From Qipengyuania algicida (lineage in GTDB: Bacteria; Pseudomonadota; Alphaproteobacteria; Sphingomonadales; Sphingomonadaceae), in NCBI RefSeq assembly GCF_009828025.1, contig NZ_WTYA01000013.1, positions 1-64,000 on the forward strand: a DNA stretch of 64,000 nt. The letters are read 5' to 3'. Positions 1-7,525 of this stretch are shown piece after piece. The first letter of the stretch is position 1; each line of letters begins with the position of its first letter. The notes under the pieces are model-generated. The model was not told the DNA's origin and did not search any database. It was given only the letters and a program-made list of their open reading frames with translations. The translations under genes were made by a program, and so were the position numbers.

Positions 1-105
1 GTGCGCTTCGGCTGCGTGTTGGCCGATGCCGGCTATGGGCTGTCCGCTCCGTTCCGGCAGGCGCTGAGCGCACGCGGCCTTTGCTGGGCAGTGGGTACAC
101 GACCA
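1..105 (+). pseudogene. IS701-type transposase fragment
   Basis: The first 105 bases read in frame 1 as a 34-residue piece containing [20 protein letters not shown] and then a Trp-Ala-Val-Gly stretch before a stop. This is the conserved internal DAGYG segment of IS701/IS4-like DDE transposases, recognised from the family. It is cut on the left by the window edge. On the right it ends at an early stop after a junction near base 100, so it cannot be an intact transposase. It marks a mobile-element scar at the edge of the accessory region. Family assignment is from memory of the motif. Confidence 0.7.
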
Positions 106-569
106 TGAAGGCGCCGCGGCCCGCGATCGAATACGACTTCGCCATCAATGCCTTTCGAAAAATCCCATCTCGCCAGTTCGGTCCACCGGTTGTTCCTCCA
201 TTCGGCAATCCACGGGTCTTCGAGCTTGCTGTTGAAGTGGCCTCGGCTCTCTTCCGAGGAAGCCAGGAAGACCCGATCGATCGCGAGTGGTTCCGGCAAG
301 CTTGGCCCGGGTCGTCCGGCCACCACATCGTTCTCGAAGTCCGCGGCGCCCGTGACCAAGTCGAGTGTGACACGGATTCCGGCCCATTGCCGGCGATCGC
401 CCCCCCTACGCAGCGTCGCGCGAGAAGTGTTGCCGTCCCGCTCGAGTTAAATCACCAACCCGTCAACCGTGACGCTCAGCGCGATTAACCGCGAGTGCAA
501 GGTGAATGGACGCGTCTCCTATGAACGCGTCCTCGGAATTAGCGACACTCCTTCAAGCAGGACGGGGGC
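106..569. other. Gene-poor remnant stretch, no supported gene
   Basis: Open frames exist on both strands here, but they overlap each other and run antisense through the transposase scrap. The minus frame over roughly 120-360 has a fairly natural amino-acid composition (acidic and aromatic residues) and may be a fragment of a decayed gene, but I do not recognise it and see no convincing ribosome-binding site. No RNA gene or clear terminator is visible. Confidence 0.4.
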
Positions 570-818
570 ATGAAGCCAACGAATTGCTGCGAGGGTGTGC
601 ATCTTGTAGGCACCACTGGAGAGCCATCCAGGCGCGCTGCCTTGGATGCAGCAACGCGCATTTGCGCTGGCGACCATTTGACCACCATCTTCTTCATGAA
701 CAAGATCCATCCCTGGCTGGATGGCCACACGCCTCTCGAAAGTGCCGAGCAGTCAGAGCAAGGTCTTGAGTTCGTCATCGATATGATCGGTGCAATCGAA
801 ACCGGGGTTCACATCTGA
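570..818 (+). CDS. Small MbcA/ParS-type (DUF2384-like) protein
   Basis: This 82-residue protein has a C-terminal half (about residues 42-82) of the pattern H-P-W-L-D-G-H-T-P-L-E followed by an acidic stretch and IGAIETGV. That is the signature of the MbcA/ParS/Xre toxin-binding domain (DUF2384) of type II antitoxins, where the Gly-x-Tyr/Val-x tail normally plugs the partner toxin's active site. The ATG is preceded by an AGGACGGGGG Shine-Dalgarno region. Its TGA overlaps the ATG of the next gene (TGATG), so the two are translationally coupled. The N-terminal half is not recognised. No toxin gene lies beside it. An antitoxin-like role is inference. Confidence 0.6.
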   Translation: MKPTNCCEGVHLVGTTGEPSRRAALDAATRICAGDHLTTIFFMNKIHPWLDGHTPLESAEQSEQGLEFVIDMIGAIETGVHI

Positions 819-1216
819 TGAGCAAGCCCACAGTTGAATCAGAAAGTACGAACAGAGATAGCGCTTGCCTTCGTGCTTTCGGCAATATTGCAGCGCATTG
901 GGACATGACCGTTTCAGAGCAATGCCCACTCCTCGGAGTCGACGGCAAAGAGGTCCTGCAGGATTGGATGAAGCGTGCTCGAGCAGGCGATGACATTTCG
1001 CTCCCTGAGGACGTTTTGGAAGGCATCGGCTGTGTCCTCTCGATTTATGCCTCGTTGGTAATCCTGCTCAGTCATGAGCGATCGAAAGGTTGGGTGCGGG
1101 CGCCCAATCGAGCTCCGCTATTTCAAGTCAGGTGCGCAATGTCCCTGATGACGAGCGGAAATCGAAAGGACATGGAAGATGTCGCTCGGTACTTGCTGAG
1201 CGAACGCTGCAGATGA
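818..1216 (+). CDS. Xre/MbcA/ParS antitoxin-like protein
   Basis: This 132-residue protein matches the layout of RES-Xre type antitoxins. An N-terminal helical, HTH-like part (AFGNIAAHWDMTVSEQCPLLGV, then a W-containing turn, about residues 20-75) is followed by a DUF2384 C-terminal part with WVRAPNRAPLF, a Met-rich helix, and D-V-A-R-Y-L near the end. The C-terminus looks complete. It starts one base inside the preceding stop codon, so both genes form one operon. In family members a RES-domain toxin usually sits next door. Here an IS1595 fragment begins within four bases of this stop, so the toxin may have been lost. Confidence 0.7.
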   Translation: MSKPTVESESTNRDSACLRAFGNIAAHWDMTVSEQCPLLGVDGKEVLQDWMKRARAGDDISLPEDVLEGIGCVLSIYASLVILLSHERSKGWVRAPNRAPLFQVRCAMSLMTSGNRKDMEDVARYLLSERCR

Positions 1217-1493
1217 GTATACCGATGAACACCCCGTATTTAACGGTCTGAATGACGATTACATTCACCTTCGCGTCAACCACATCGCTGGCGAGTATGT
1301 CCGTCACTTCCTTATCCATACCAATGGCGTCGAAGGTGTATGGGCTCTGTTCAAGCGTCAGATCGTGGGAACGCACCACTACCTTTCGCCTAAGCATATC
1401 GGGCGCTATCTCTCCGAAATGACATGGCGCTTCAACGCTCGCGCGATGGAAGAAGGCGAACGGGTAGCCCATTGTCGTTCTCCTCGGCCTTGA
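1212..1493 (+). pseudogene. IS1595-type transposase C-terminal remnant
   Basis: This frame has no start of its own. It encodes the tail of an IS1595/ISXO2-like transposase: a His-Ile-Ala-Gly-Glu-Tyr-Val segment, then HTNGVEGVWALFKRQIVG, then a His-His-Tyr-x-S-P-K-H-x-x-R-Y-L-S-E-M-T-W-R-F-N motif. The catalytic N-terminal two thirds are missing. The reading frame runs into the copy A palindrome (1465-1536), where it stops, so the IS end is fused to a copy of the recombinase 5' region. It begins inside the last codons of the antitoxin-like gene. Clearly a fragment. Confidence 0.8.
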
Positions 1494-1536
1494 TTGGCCT
1501 TGAGGAGAACGGTCGCAACTTGGCGGCTAGTGGGCC
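1465..1536. repeat. 72-bp repeat, copy A, with a 36-bp palindrome
   Basis: This 72-bp segment matches 4335-4406 with about five mismatches by eye. At copy B it covers the first codons and upstream region of a minus-strand tyrosine recombinase. At copy A only the ATG-Gly-Tyr start is kept (minus strand, ATG at 1472) before the sequence switches to the IS1595 remnant. Inside lies a strong hairpin with arms CGTTCTCCTC and GAGGAGAACG (about 1475-1511) and an inner GGCC/GGCC pair. It could be an integrase operator, an attachment-site arm or a transcription hairpin. Confidence 0.75.
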
Positions 1537-1960
1537 TAAATCTGACCATCCGTTTTATGGCATCGGAACTGACGAAGCTGACATTGGTCGAACCAATTGC
1601 GGCCGGCCGGACCTTGCCCAGACGGGAGCGATGCACACTCCGCCCATCCCGCGGTCCTCACCAGCAACTCCGATGTATGGTGATTTTATTGTGTGATTCC
1701 AAAGCAACGAAATGCCCCATTTCACAAGCAATCACACCGGCGCGCCATCCGCGGTAAGCTGGTACATCTAGCCAGCCAGCCCGAGCGACCAGAGAGGTGC
1801 CAAATACCGATAAAGCGCATCTAGACTGGAGGCGTATGCCGCAAATGACGAGATCGGCCGGCTTGACGGGGCATGTTGTCCGGCATGCCGATCTTCATTG
1901 TCGAAGAAAGCCGTCATCAGGGTGTGCGTGGAGTCCAAAACTTGCGCGTGACAACCACGA
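1537..1960. other. No supported gene
   Basis: Short overlapping open frames occur on both strands, but none has a recognisable domain, a good ribosome-binding site or a plausible length. This is the downstream side of the LysR gene, which ends at 1961 on the minus strand. I see no clear terminator hairpin, RNA gene or repeat beyond the copy A element to the left. Confidence 0.4.
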
Positions 1961-3043
1961 TCAAGGCTTGGCCAGCACATCTCCCAGGAGCGGCTCGAAC
2001 AGCCGCACGACCTTGCCTTCGCGGCGTGCCGACGGACCGGCGAATTCTCGCGGGTGGACGAATTCGGAGCGGAAGAACGGGTATTGGCCGGGATCGAAGA
2101 TTTCCTTGAGCCAGTCGATCGTCGTTCTGACGGGCAGGGAATCGGCCGCTTCGGGACGAAAATAATAGAACAGGTCGAACTTGAGCTGGAACGGCAGGTC
2201 GATCGGTACCAGCGAGCGGGTCACGGCAAGCGAATAGGTCGGCATCCAGGCGATCCCCGCGCCGGTCGCCACCGCCCAGAACAGCGCCAGGCTGGAATTG
2301 GTGCGTAAGGGCAGGAACCCTGGCGGCCGCTCGGTCCCGACCATCTGGTCGAGTAGCGATGATTTCACTCCCGGTGCAACCTGTTCGATATAGCGGTGCG
2401 CCAGCAAATCATCCATCGTCTCGGGCGCGCCATTTGCGGCGATATAGTCGCGCGAAGCGAACGCCATGAAGTGGACCGTGGCGAGGCGCGCGACGATAAG
2501 ATCGGGATTGGTCGGCCGGTGCCACAAGATGCCGACATCGACCTGGTCGCTGCGCTCGCTCTGAACATCGTAGTCGCACAGTAGCGTCACGGTGAGATCA
2601 GGCATCTGCTCTTGTAATTCGAGCAGACGCGGTGTCAGCCAACCCGATCCGAGCGCTTCGCTGGCACCGATGCGGATCTCCCCGGGAGAAATCAGCCGGT
2701 GTCCGCGCACTTGGCCCAGGCCCTCCGAAGCCCGGCTATGCATCTTGAGCACCACCGGATGCAGGCCGGCTCCAGCTGGGGTCAGGATAATGCCATTAAC
2801 CGAGCGCTCGAACAGGCTGGTCTCCAGCGCATTTTCGAGCCGTTCGATCCGGTTGCGCACCGTATTGACCGACAGTTTCTCGCTCTTCGCGGCGGCGCGG
2901 AAGCTCCCGGCCCGCGCCACCTCGACGAACAGCTTCAGGTCGTCCCAGCGCGCCCGATCGAGCGATCTCCCGAATTCCTCGGTGGGTGAATGCCGAACAG
3001 GTTGAACACCGTGTTCAGATTTACGGATCGCCGGTTCCTGCAT
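1961..3043 (-). CDS. LysR-family transcriptional regulator
   Basis: This is a LysR-type DNA-binding regulator of 360 residues from the start chosen. The winged HTH begins at WDDLKLFVEVARAGSF and continues through the AAAKSEKLSVNTVRNRIERL recognition region. The effector-binding fold follows, with the ISPGEIRIGASE and FWAVATGAGIAW segments typical of the family. The gene is longer at the N-terminus than the usual 300 residues. Starts are possible at 3079 and 3043; the ATG at 3043 has a weak AGGCAAG site. A small open frame with a strong ribosome-binding site diverges from it at 3097. The target is unknown. Confidence 0.85.
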   Translation of the reverse strand: MQEPAIRKSEHGVQPVRHSPTEEFGRSLDRARWDDLKLFVEVARAGSFRAAAKSEKLSVNTVRNRIERLENALETSLFERSVNGIILTPAGAGLHPVVLKMHSRASEGLGQVRGHRLISPGEIRIGASEALGSGWLTPRLLELQEQMPDLTVTLLCDYDVQSERSDQVDVGILWHRPTNPDLIVARLATVHFMAFASRDYIAANGAPETMDDLLAHRYIEQVAPGVKSSLLDQMVGTERPPGFLPLRTNSSLALFWAVATGAGIAWMPTYSLAVTRSLVPIDLPFQLKFDLFYYFRPEAADSLPVRTTIDWLKEIFDPGQYPFFRSEFVHPREFAGPSARREGKVVRLFEPLLGDVLAKP

Positions 3044-3096
3044 GATCTTGCCTACACTCGCCAAATTAGGAAACGCCATCCCAAGGGGGGTCGCCC

Positions 3097-3273
3097 ATGA
3101 AGTTAAATCACGACCTGCATTTCTCCGGCAAGGCCGATGCAATGGCCTTTGCGCCTGATTTCTATCGGCTGCTCGGCCCACGATGCTGTGCGCGCGAAAC
3201 CATTGCGATCGCCCGCCGGGAAGGCGGTCGAACAAGCTGTAGGGCTTGTCAATCGTCTGTCTCTCGGAATTAA
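3097..3273 (+). CDS. Possible small Cys-containing ORF divergent from LysR
   Basis: This 58-codon open frame begins at an ATG eight bases after an AGGGGGG ribosome-binding site, unusually strong for this region. It carries four cysteines in two clusters (GPRCCARE and SCRACQ) and a basic C-terminal half. It diverges from the LysR gene, the usual arrangement for a regulator and its target. I recognise no family. It may also be the head of a truncated gene, because the next 170 bases contain no continuation. Support is only the start context and position. Confidence 0.35.
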   Translation: MKLNHDLHFSGKADAMAFAPDFYRLLGPRCCARETIAIARREGGRTSCRACQSSVSRN

Positions 3274-3450
3274 AGTTTCGCGAGGTGGTGCTCGATCTCG
3301 ATTGCATGTCTCCGATGGCCTTAGGCGATGGTCCGTTCTGCCTGAATCGCCCCGAGCGATACTGGTTTGAGAACGGACCGCTCTACGATTCGGTGCTTCA
3401 TGCTGAAGTGCTCCGCTCAATGACAAATGTACCTTCAGGAACTGTCTGAC

Positions 3451-3876
3451 ATGGCTTCGCAGGAGCACATAGCAGAGCGCCCGACCGCACCGTCCTATCA
3501 CGACGACGCACATTCGGCATATCGCACGCACTTGCCGAGAGCGGGAGAACGTAGCCTGCGGGTCAAGAAAGCCCGCAGGCTTTATCGCCAACGCCGTAAC
3601 CGCGAGGCGACTATGGGGTACGACCTGTTCGGCGAACCGGCCTGGGATATATTGCTTACGCTGTTTGTTGCCCATCATACAAACCAAGAGATGACTGCGA
3701 GCAGGGTCTGCATCAGCGCAGCGACATCGACGTCCACCGCTTTGAGGCACCTGAATATGCTCGAAGACCGCGGCCTCGTGAGCAGCACCCGGGATGCCAA
3801 TGACGGTCGCAAACGATATGTGACCCTCACTGCTGTGGCCCTGGCGAATGTCGAAAACTTTCTCGACAGTATTTAG
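3451..3876 (+). CDS. Winged-helix (MarR-like) DNA-binding protein
   Basis: This protein of about 141 residues has a C-terminal winged helix. LFGEPAWDILLTLFVAHH leads into a Met-Thr-Ala-Ser-Arg-Val segment, then a TSTALRHLNMLEDRGLVSST recognition helix with its wing (DANDGRKRYVTLTA). This is the MarR/IclR-like layout that reads one strand of a short palindrome. The first 55 residues are basic and unstructured-looking. ATG 3451 was chosen because AGGA lies about ten bases upstream; ATG 3427 in the same frame is an alternative. It faces the decayed recombinase end-to-end, within 25 bases. It resembles small regulators often found beside mobile genes in sphingomonads; its target is unknown. Confidence 0.75.
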   Translation: MASQEHIAERPTAPSYHDDAHSAYRTHLPRAGERSLRVKKARRLYRQRRNREATMGYDLFGEPAWDILLTLFVAHHTNQEMTASRVCISAATSTSTALRHLNMLEDRGLVSSTRDANDGRKRYVTLTAVALANVENFLDSI

Positions 3877-3897
3877 GCCCACCGCGACAGGCCTGCT

Positions 3898-4342
3898 TTA
3901 TCGCTGTGACCCACTCATCTACCAGACGTGCGTACTAGCGCGTGCTCATGTGACCGGCATGATCGATCCTGCTTGGAAATAGATAGTCGGTGATCGACCC
4001 GCACCGACGCTCCAGCCACGAAAGCAGCGTTGCACGAACATCTGCGGTCAATTCAAACTGGACCGGGCGACTTGTCTTCTGCTGGATCACGATCGCTCGG
4101 GTGCGGACGTCTGCCCCGGCTACGACGTCGCCGATCTTGATCTTGACCAGGTCGCAGCCGCGCAGCTTGCTGTCGATTGCGAGATCGAAAAGCGCCTAGT
4201 CTCGCAGCCGTCCCTCTCGATCGAGATGAAAGCGTATTGCCCAGATCTGCTTCTGCGTCAGTGGTCGCTTTGTGCCAACGGTCTTGCCGGCATTCCATGC
4301 CGCGCGCGCCTGCATGGCGGGGTCAAATCTCGAATAGCCCAT
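3898..4342 (-). pseudogene. Tyrosine recombinase (integrase), decayed
   Basis: Read on the minus strand from ATG 4342, this gives a phage-type integrase N-terminal half. It has an MGYSRFDPAMQARAAW start, a TKRPLTQKQIWAIRFHLDRE segment, then FDLAIDSKLRGCDLVK, VQFELTADVRATLLSWLERR and DYLFPSRIDHAGHMSTR. Two in-frame TAG codons interrupt it: one near codon 49 (about 4196-4198) and one near 3931-3936 where relatives have Gln. The C-terminal part with the HxLRR-x-H and catalytic Tyr motifs is absent; similarity ends near 3898. It is therefore non-functional unless ambers are read through, and even then lacks its active site. Its 5' end lies inside repeat copy B. Confidence 0.85.
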
Positions 4343-4406
4343 TGTCGTTCTCCGAGGCCTTGATTGGCCATGAGGAGAACGGTCGCAGCTTGGCGGCTTG
4401 TGGGCC
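4335..4406. repeat. 72-bp repeat, copy B, at integrase start
   Basis: This is the second copy of the 1465-1536 element. It spans the ATG-Gly-Tyr start of the decayed recombinase and about 64 bases upstream. The central palindrome is slightly decayed here: CGTTCTCC pairs with GGAGAACG, and the inner GGCC pair is kept. Its position directly before an integrase start fits an autoregulatory operator or a recombination site. Which of these is not decidable from sequence alone. Confidence 0.75.
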
Positions 4407-4568
4407 GTGTCCTGCCTGTCCAGTTTCAGGCAAAACGAGTAGTGAAGCTGCCGTTCGCATGAACCAGTGCATGAGTCGGCTGGCGCCGACGAGGCTGCCA
4501 TTCACACGGCACCCATTCCAGTGCATAAGCGGACTATCATTCAGATCAAATCTGTTCGCTGCATGCCT

Positions 4569-5669
4569 ATGTCCTTTATCGATCAGCTCAACCTCACAGT
4601 GCCATTGGTTCAGGCCCCAATGGCGGGTGTCTCGACGCCCTCGCTGGCAGCTGCAGTGTCTGAAGCGGGTGGACTTGGCTCGATTGGCGTAGGCGCTACT
4701 GACGCCGCCGGCGCGCGGGCAATGATTCAAGAATTACGCGGTCGCACGAAGCGGGCCTTTAATGTGAACCTGTTCGTCCACGGTAATGCTAAGGCGGATT
4801 CCGATCGGGAGGCCTCGTGGCTCGAATGGCTTGCGCCACGATTTGCGGAATTCGGAGCGGAGCCTCCACCATCACTCCGCACTATCTACAAAAGCTTTGC
4901 CGAGGATCCCGAGATGCTGTCGGCAGTCTTGGAACTGGCGCCACCGGTCGTCAGCTTTCACTTCGGATTGCCCTCGGCTGACACGTTGTCTCTATTGCGT
5001 AGGCACGGCGTCTACTTGATGGCGACCGCGACCAGCCTTGAGGAGGCTCGTGCGATCAAGGCCGCCGGTATCGACGCGATCGTCGCGCAGGGCATCGAGG
5101 CGGGCGGTCATCGAGGCGTATTCGATCCCACCGCGCCAGATGATGCGTTGAGCACCCTTGCACTGACCCGATTGCTAGTTCGAGAGCTTGACTTGCCGGT
5201 CGTCGCCGCCGGTGGAATTATGGATGGTGCCGGCATCGCTGCAGCGCTTGATCTCGGCGCAGTTGCGGCGCAACTCGGCACTGCGTTCATAGCGTGCCCG
5301 GAGTCAGCTGCGGATCATGCCTATCGGGCGGCGCTGCGTGGTCCGGGCGCATATCACACTATGCTCACATCGCTCATTTCAGGTCGTCCAGCGCGAGCGC
5401 TCGCCAACCGCTTCACGGCCCTGGCCGATGAATTGGGAGGACGCGTGCCGCCGGATTATCCGATTGCTTACGATGCCGGCAAAGCTCTCCACGCTGCAGC
5501 AAAGGCAAAAGGCGAGCATGGCTTTGGTGCGCAATGGGCCGGACAAGGCGCACCGCTCACCCGCGCCATGCCGGCCGCCAGATTGGTCCAGGCATTGCGC
5601 GACGAACTCCAGTACTGCGGATCCGATTTTGCGGCAGGAGAAGTGACGCGAACTGGTTCCGGCAAGTGA
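4569..5669 (+). CDS. Nitronate monooxygenase (NMO class I-like)
   Basis: FMN-dependent oxidoreductase of the 2-nitropropane dioxygenase family, which oxidises alkyl nitronates to carbonyl compounds and nitrite. The TIM-barrel signatures run in order: VPLVQAPMAGVSTPSLAAAV near the N-terminus (FMN-binding QAPMAG), SEAGGLGSIG, FNVNLFVH, VSFHFG, then AIVAQGIEAGGHRG with the family's catalytic-region His, and VVAAGGIMDGAGIAAAL plus LGTAFIAC. The expected size of about 366 residues is met by starting at 4569 (MSFIDQLN) or six bases earlier at 4563. Upstream codons to 4467 look like intergenic sequence. It stands alone beside the decayed integrase region. Confidence 0.9.
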   Translation: MSFIDQLNLTVPLVQAPMAGVSTPSLAAAVSEAGGLGSIGVGATDAAGARAMIQELRGRTKRAFNVNLFVHGNAKADSDREASWLEWLAPRFAEFGAEPPPSLRTIYKSFAEDPEMLSAVLELAPPVVSFHFGLPSADTLSLLRRHGVYLMATATSLEEARAIKAAGIDAIVAQGIEAGGHRGVFDPTAPDDALSTLALTRLLVRELDLPVVAAGGIMDGAGIAAALDLGAVAAQLGTAFIACPESAADHAYRAALRGPGAYHTMLTSLISGRPARALANRFTALADELGGRVPPDYPIAYDAGKALHAAAKAKGEHGFGAQWAGQGAPLTRAMPAARLVQALRDELQYCGSDFAAGEVTRTGSGK

Positions 5670-5909
5670 TGCTCACGCCGAGGGTTGTCTTCAGCCGCTG
5701 ACAAAGCCGCCATTCGCGACGCCGTGCTTCATCATCAAAACCGGCCACTCGTTCAGACGGGGAATTACCGCGCCTCATGGGCAGTGTGCGGTATCTCAAA
5801 CGGATGATTTGAGGGCTGTGAGTCGATCATTTCTGAGCGATAGAAGTGCCCAGTTCAACAGAAGGTATTCAGATTGCGATGGCACAAGCGCGTCCTTCGC
5901 GTTCCGTGC

Positions 5910-7514
5910 TCAGGAGTCCGATCCCGAAACTCGCGGTTGTGTAACATATCTGATCACCCGGCTTCCATGCGGCAAGAGCCTGAGCCGAAAGACCGGGAAA
6001 CCATCTTCGTTTGATACAGGATGATCAGCCCGCACAATCTGGTCAGACGGTTCGACCATAGTCTTCAATTCGAGCGTCACAGCAGTTGCGCCGGCGTTAC
6101 TGACTTCGACACGGTGGATCAGGCTTGGACTGACCCGACGCAACCAAATGGCGCCGGGAACCAACGGCAATGTCGTGACAGAACGCTCGGTGATTTCACG
6201 GCTTTCAAGCGTGTGCCGGATTTCGACATCCGGAGCATCACCAAGCTGCAATTCGATTTTCTCTTGGACTGCTGTGTCTCGGATTCCTGCGTTTCCAAGC
6301 AGCAATGGCCGAACACTGCCGCCTTGCAATACAGCAACCCGTCCCGATGGCAGCGGCAAACCAAGATGGTGCGCGGCATCGTTCTTCGTGCGCAGCACAA
6401 CCTGCGCAGGTTGGAATTCACCGGAGCGATCCTCGTCAATTACCGCACGGTAGATCCGCTCGACGGGTATCTTGGTGCGGTCAAGCAAACGCACCTGCTT
6501 GCTCTGCCGAGAGTTGATGTCCGTACGTTCCGGTACATGGTAGAGTTTCAGATCACCGAGTTGCTCTTGCATGACCCTTGAACCCGTTACGACGATCGCG
6601 GAATCCATCGATGCAGGCGGGGCAATCGACATCGCGCGACTTTGGACAATGGCGTATTCGCCTTCAGGCGGCGGTAAATCGCTTGTCGATTGGCTGGGCC
6701 AACATCTAGCGATGATAGGCTGTGCAAGGTCAATCGGCTGAACCGCTCCGGTGTCCCTCTTTATGCGCCCGGCAACGACATTCGCGTTCGCAGAGACAAA
6801 TCCCGTGCCATTGCCGTTGGCCAGAGTAATCCAACTGCCAAGATCGATAGTCTTTCCGTCGCGTGCAAGCGTGGCAACATAGTCAGCTGACCAGTCGAAA
6901 CCGCGCGCGAGATATGAGAGCGTCACAGTGACATCGAGAGCCTGCCTGGCATTTGTCAGGACCGATAGCGTTGGCTTCGCACTCAGACCTTGAGGTGCCA
7001 ACGAAAACGAAAAGGTTTCGGGCAATCCCGAGCAACGCAGGGCTTCGATACCCTCAGCAGACTGAAAAACTACTCCCCCGTCGGCACCCGACAAGATTCT
7101 ACCCGGCGTATATTCCGGCCTCCCCGTGGCCGGATTGGTGCGGCGCAACTCGATCGTTTGACCAAGCGAGGCCGCTATCAATGCCGAAGGGCTGAGCAAC
7201 CTCGCATCGCGGTTCTTCTCGATCACGCCCGAAGGCAGTCCTGTTACTATAACGGTTGCGGTATCGATCCCATCAGCTACGCCTTCGAAGCGAAGTCGGT
7301 TGATGCCTCGCGAAAGATGTACCCTGCGGGTTTCGGTTATTAGCGCGAATCCGCCCAGTCGGTTCAGATCGAAGCCGCCCTGCTGGCGATCTGGCGAGCG
7401 ATAAACCGTAACTGAGACCGATTGGGGGGCGGATGCTACGACATCTTCGGCACTCGCTGCCCCCGTCTCCACGAATGCGGCGGTGAGCAGGAGAAAGAGG
7501 GTCATCGCTCGCAT
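5910..7514 (-). CDS. DUF4139 domain protein (paralogue A)
   Basis: Exported protein of about 534 residues with a signal peptide (MRAMTLFLLLTAAFVETGAA). The body matches the DUF4139 layout: an N-terminal VTVYRSPD strand, LVTGLPSGVI-like and RRTNPATGRPEYTPGRIL segments, LSYLARGFDWSADYVA, then a C-terminal beta-rich part. Function is unknown for the family. A mid-protein SAIVVTGSR stretch, about residues 305-313, resembles the TonB-receptor plug motif. The start at 7514 is 11 bases after the stop of the preceding paralogue, so they form one operon. The upstream extension of the frame overlaps that gene and was rejected. Confidence 0.8.
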   Translation of the reverse strand: MRAMTLFLLLTAAFVETGAASAEDVVASAPQSVSVTVYRSPDRQQGGFDLNRLGGFALITETRRVHLSRGINRLRFEGVADGIDTATVIVTGLPSGVIEKNRDARLLSPSALIAASLGQTIELRRTNPATGRPEYTPGRILSGADGGVVFQSAEGIEALRCSGLPETFSFSLAPQGLSAKPTLSVLTNARQALDVTVTLSYLARGFDWSADYVATLARDGKTIDLGSWITLANGNGTGFVSANANVVAGRIKRDTGAVQPIDLAQPIIARCWPSQSTSDLPPPEGEYAIVQSRAMSIAPPASMDSAIVVTGSRVMQEQLGDLKLYHVPERTDINSRQSKQVRLLDRTKIPVERIYRAVIDEDRSGEFQPAQVVLRTKNDAAHHLGLPLPSGRVAVLQGGSVRPLLLGNAGIRDTAVQEKIELQLGDAPDVEIRHTLESREITERSVTTLPLVPGAIWLRRVSPSLIHRVEVSNAGATAVTLELKTMVEPSDQIVRADHPVSNEDGFPVFRLRLLPHGSRVIRYVTQPRVSGSDS

Positions 7515-7525
7515 AGTCAGTTCCC

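Noticed and set aside
106..569. Open frames on both strands covering the start of the window
   Set aside because: They overlap each other and the transposase scrap, and none has a domain or good start, so only a remnant note is kept.
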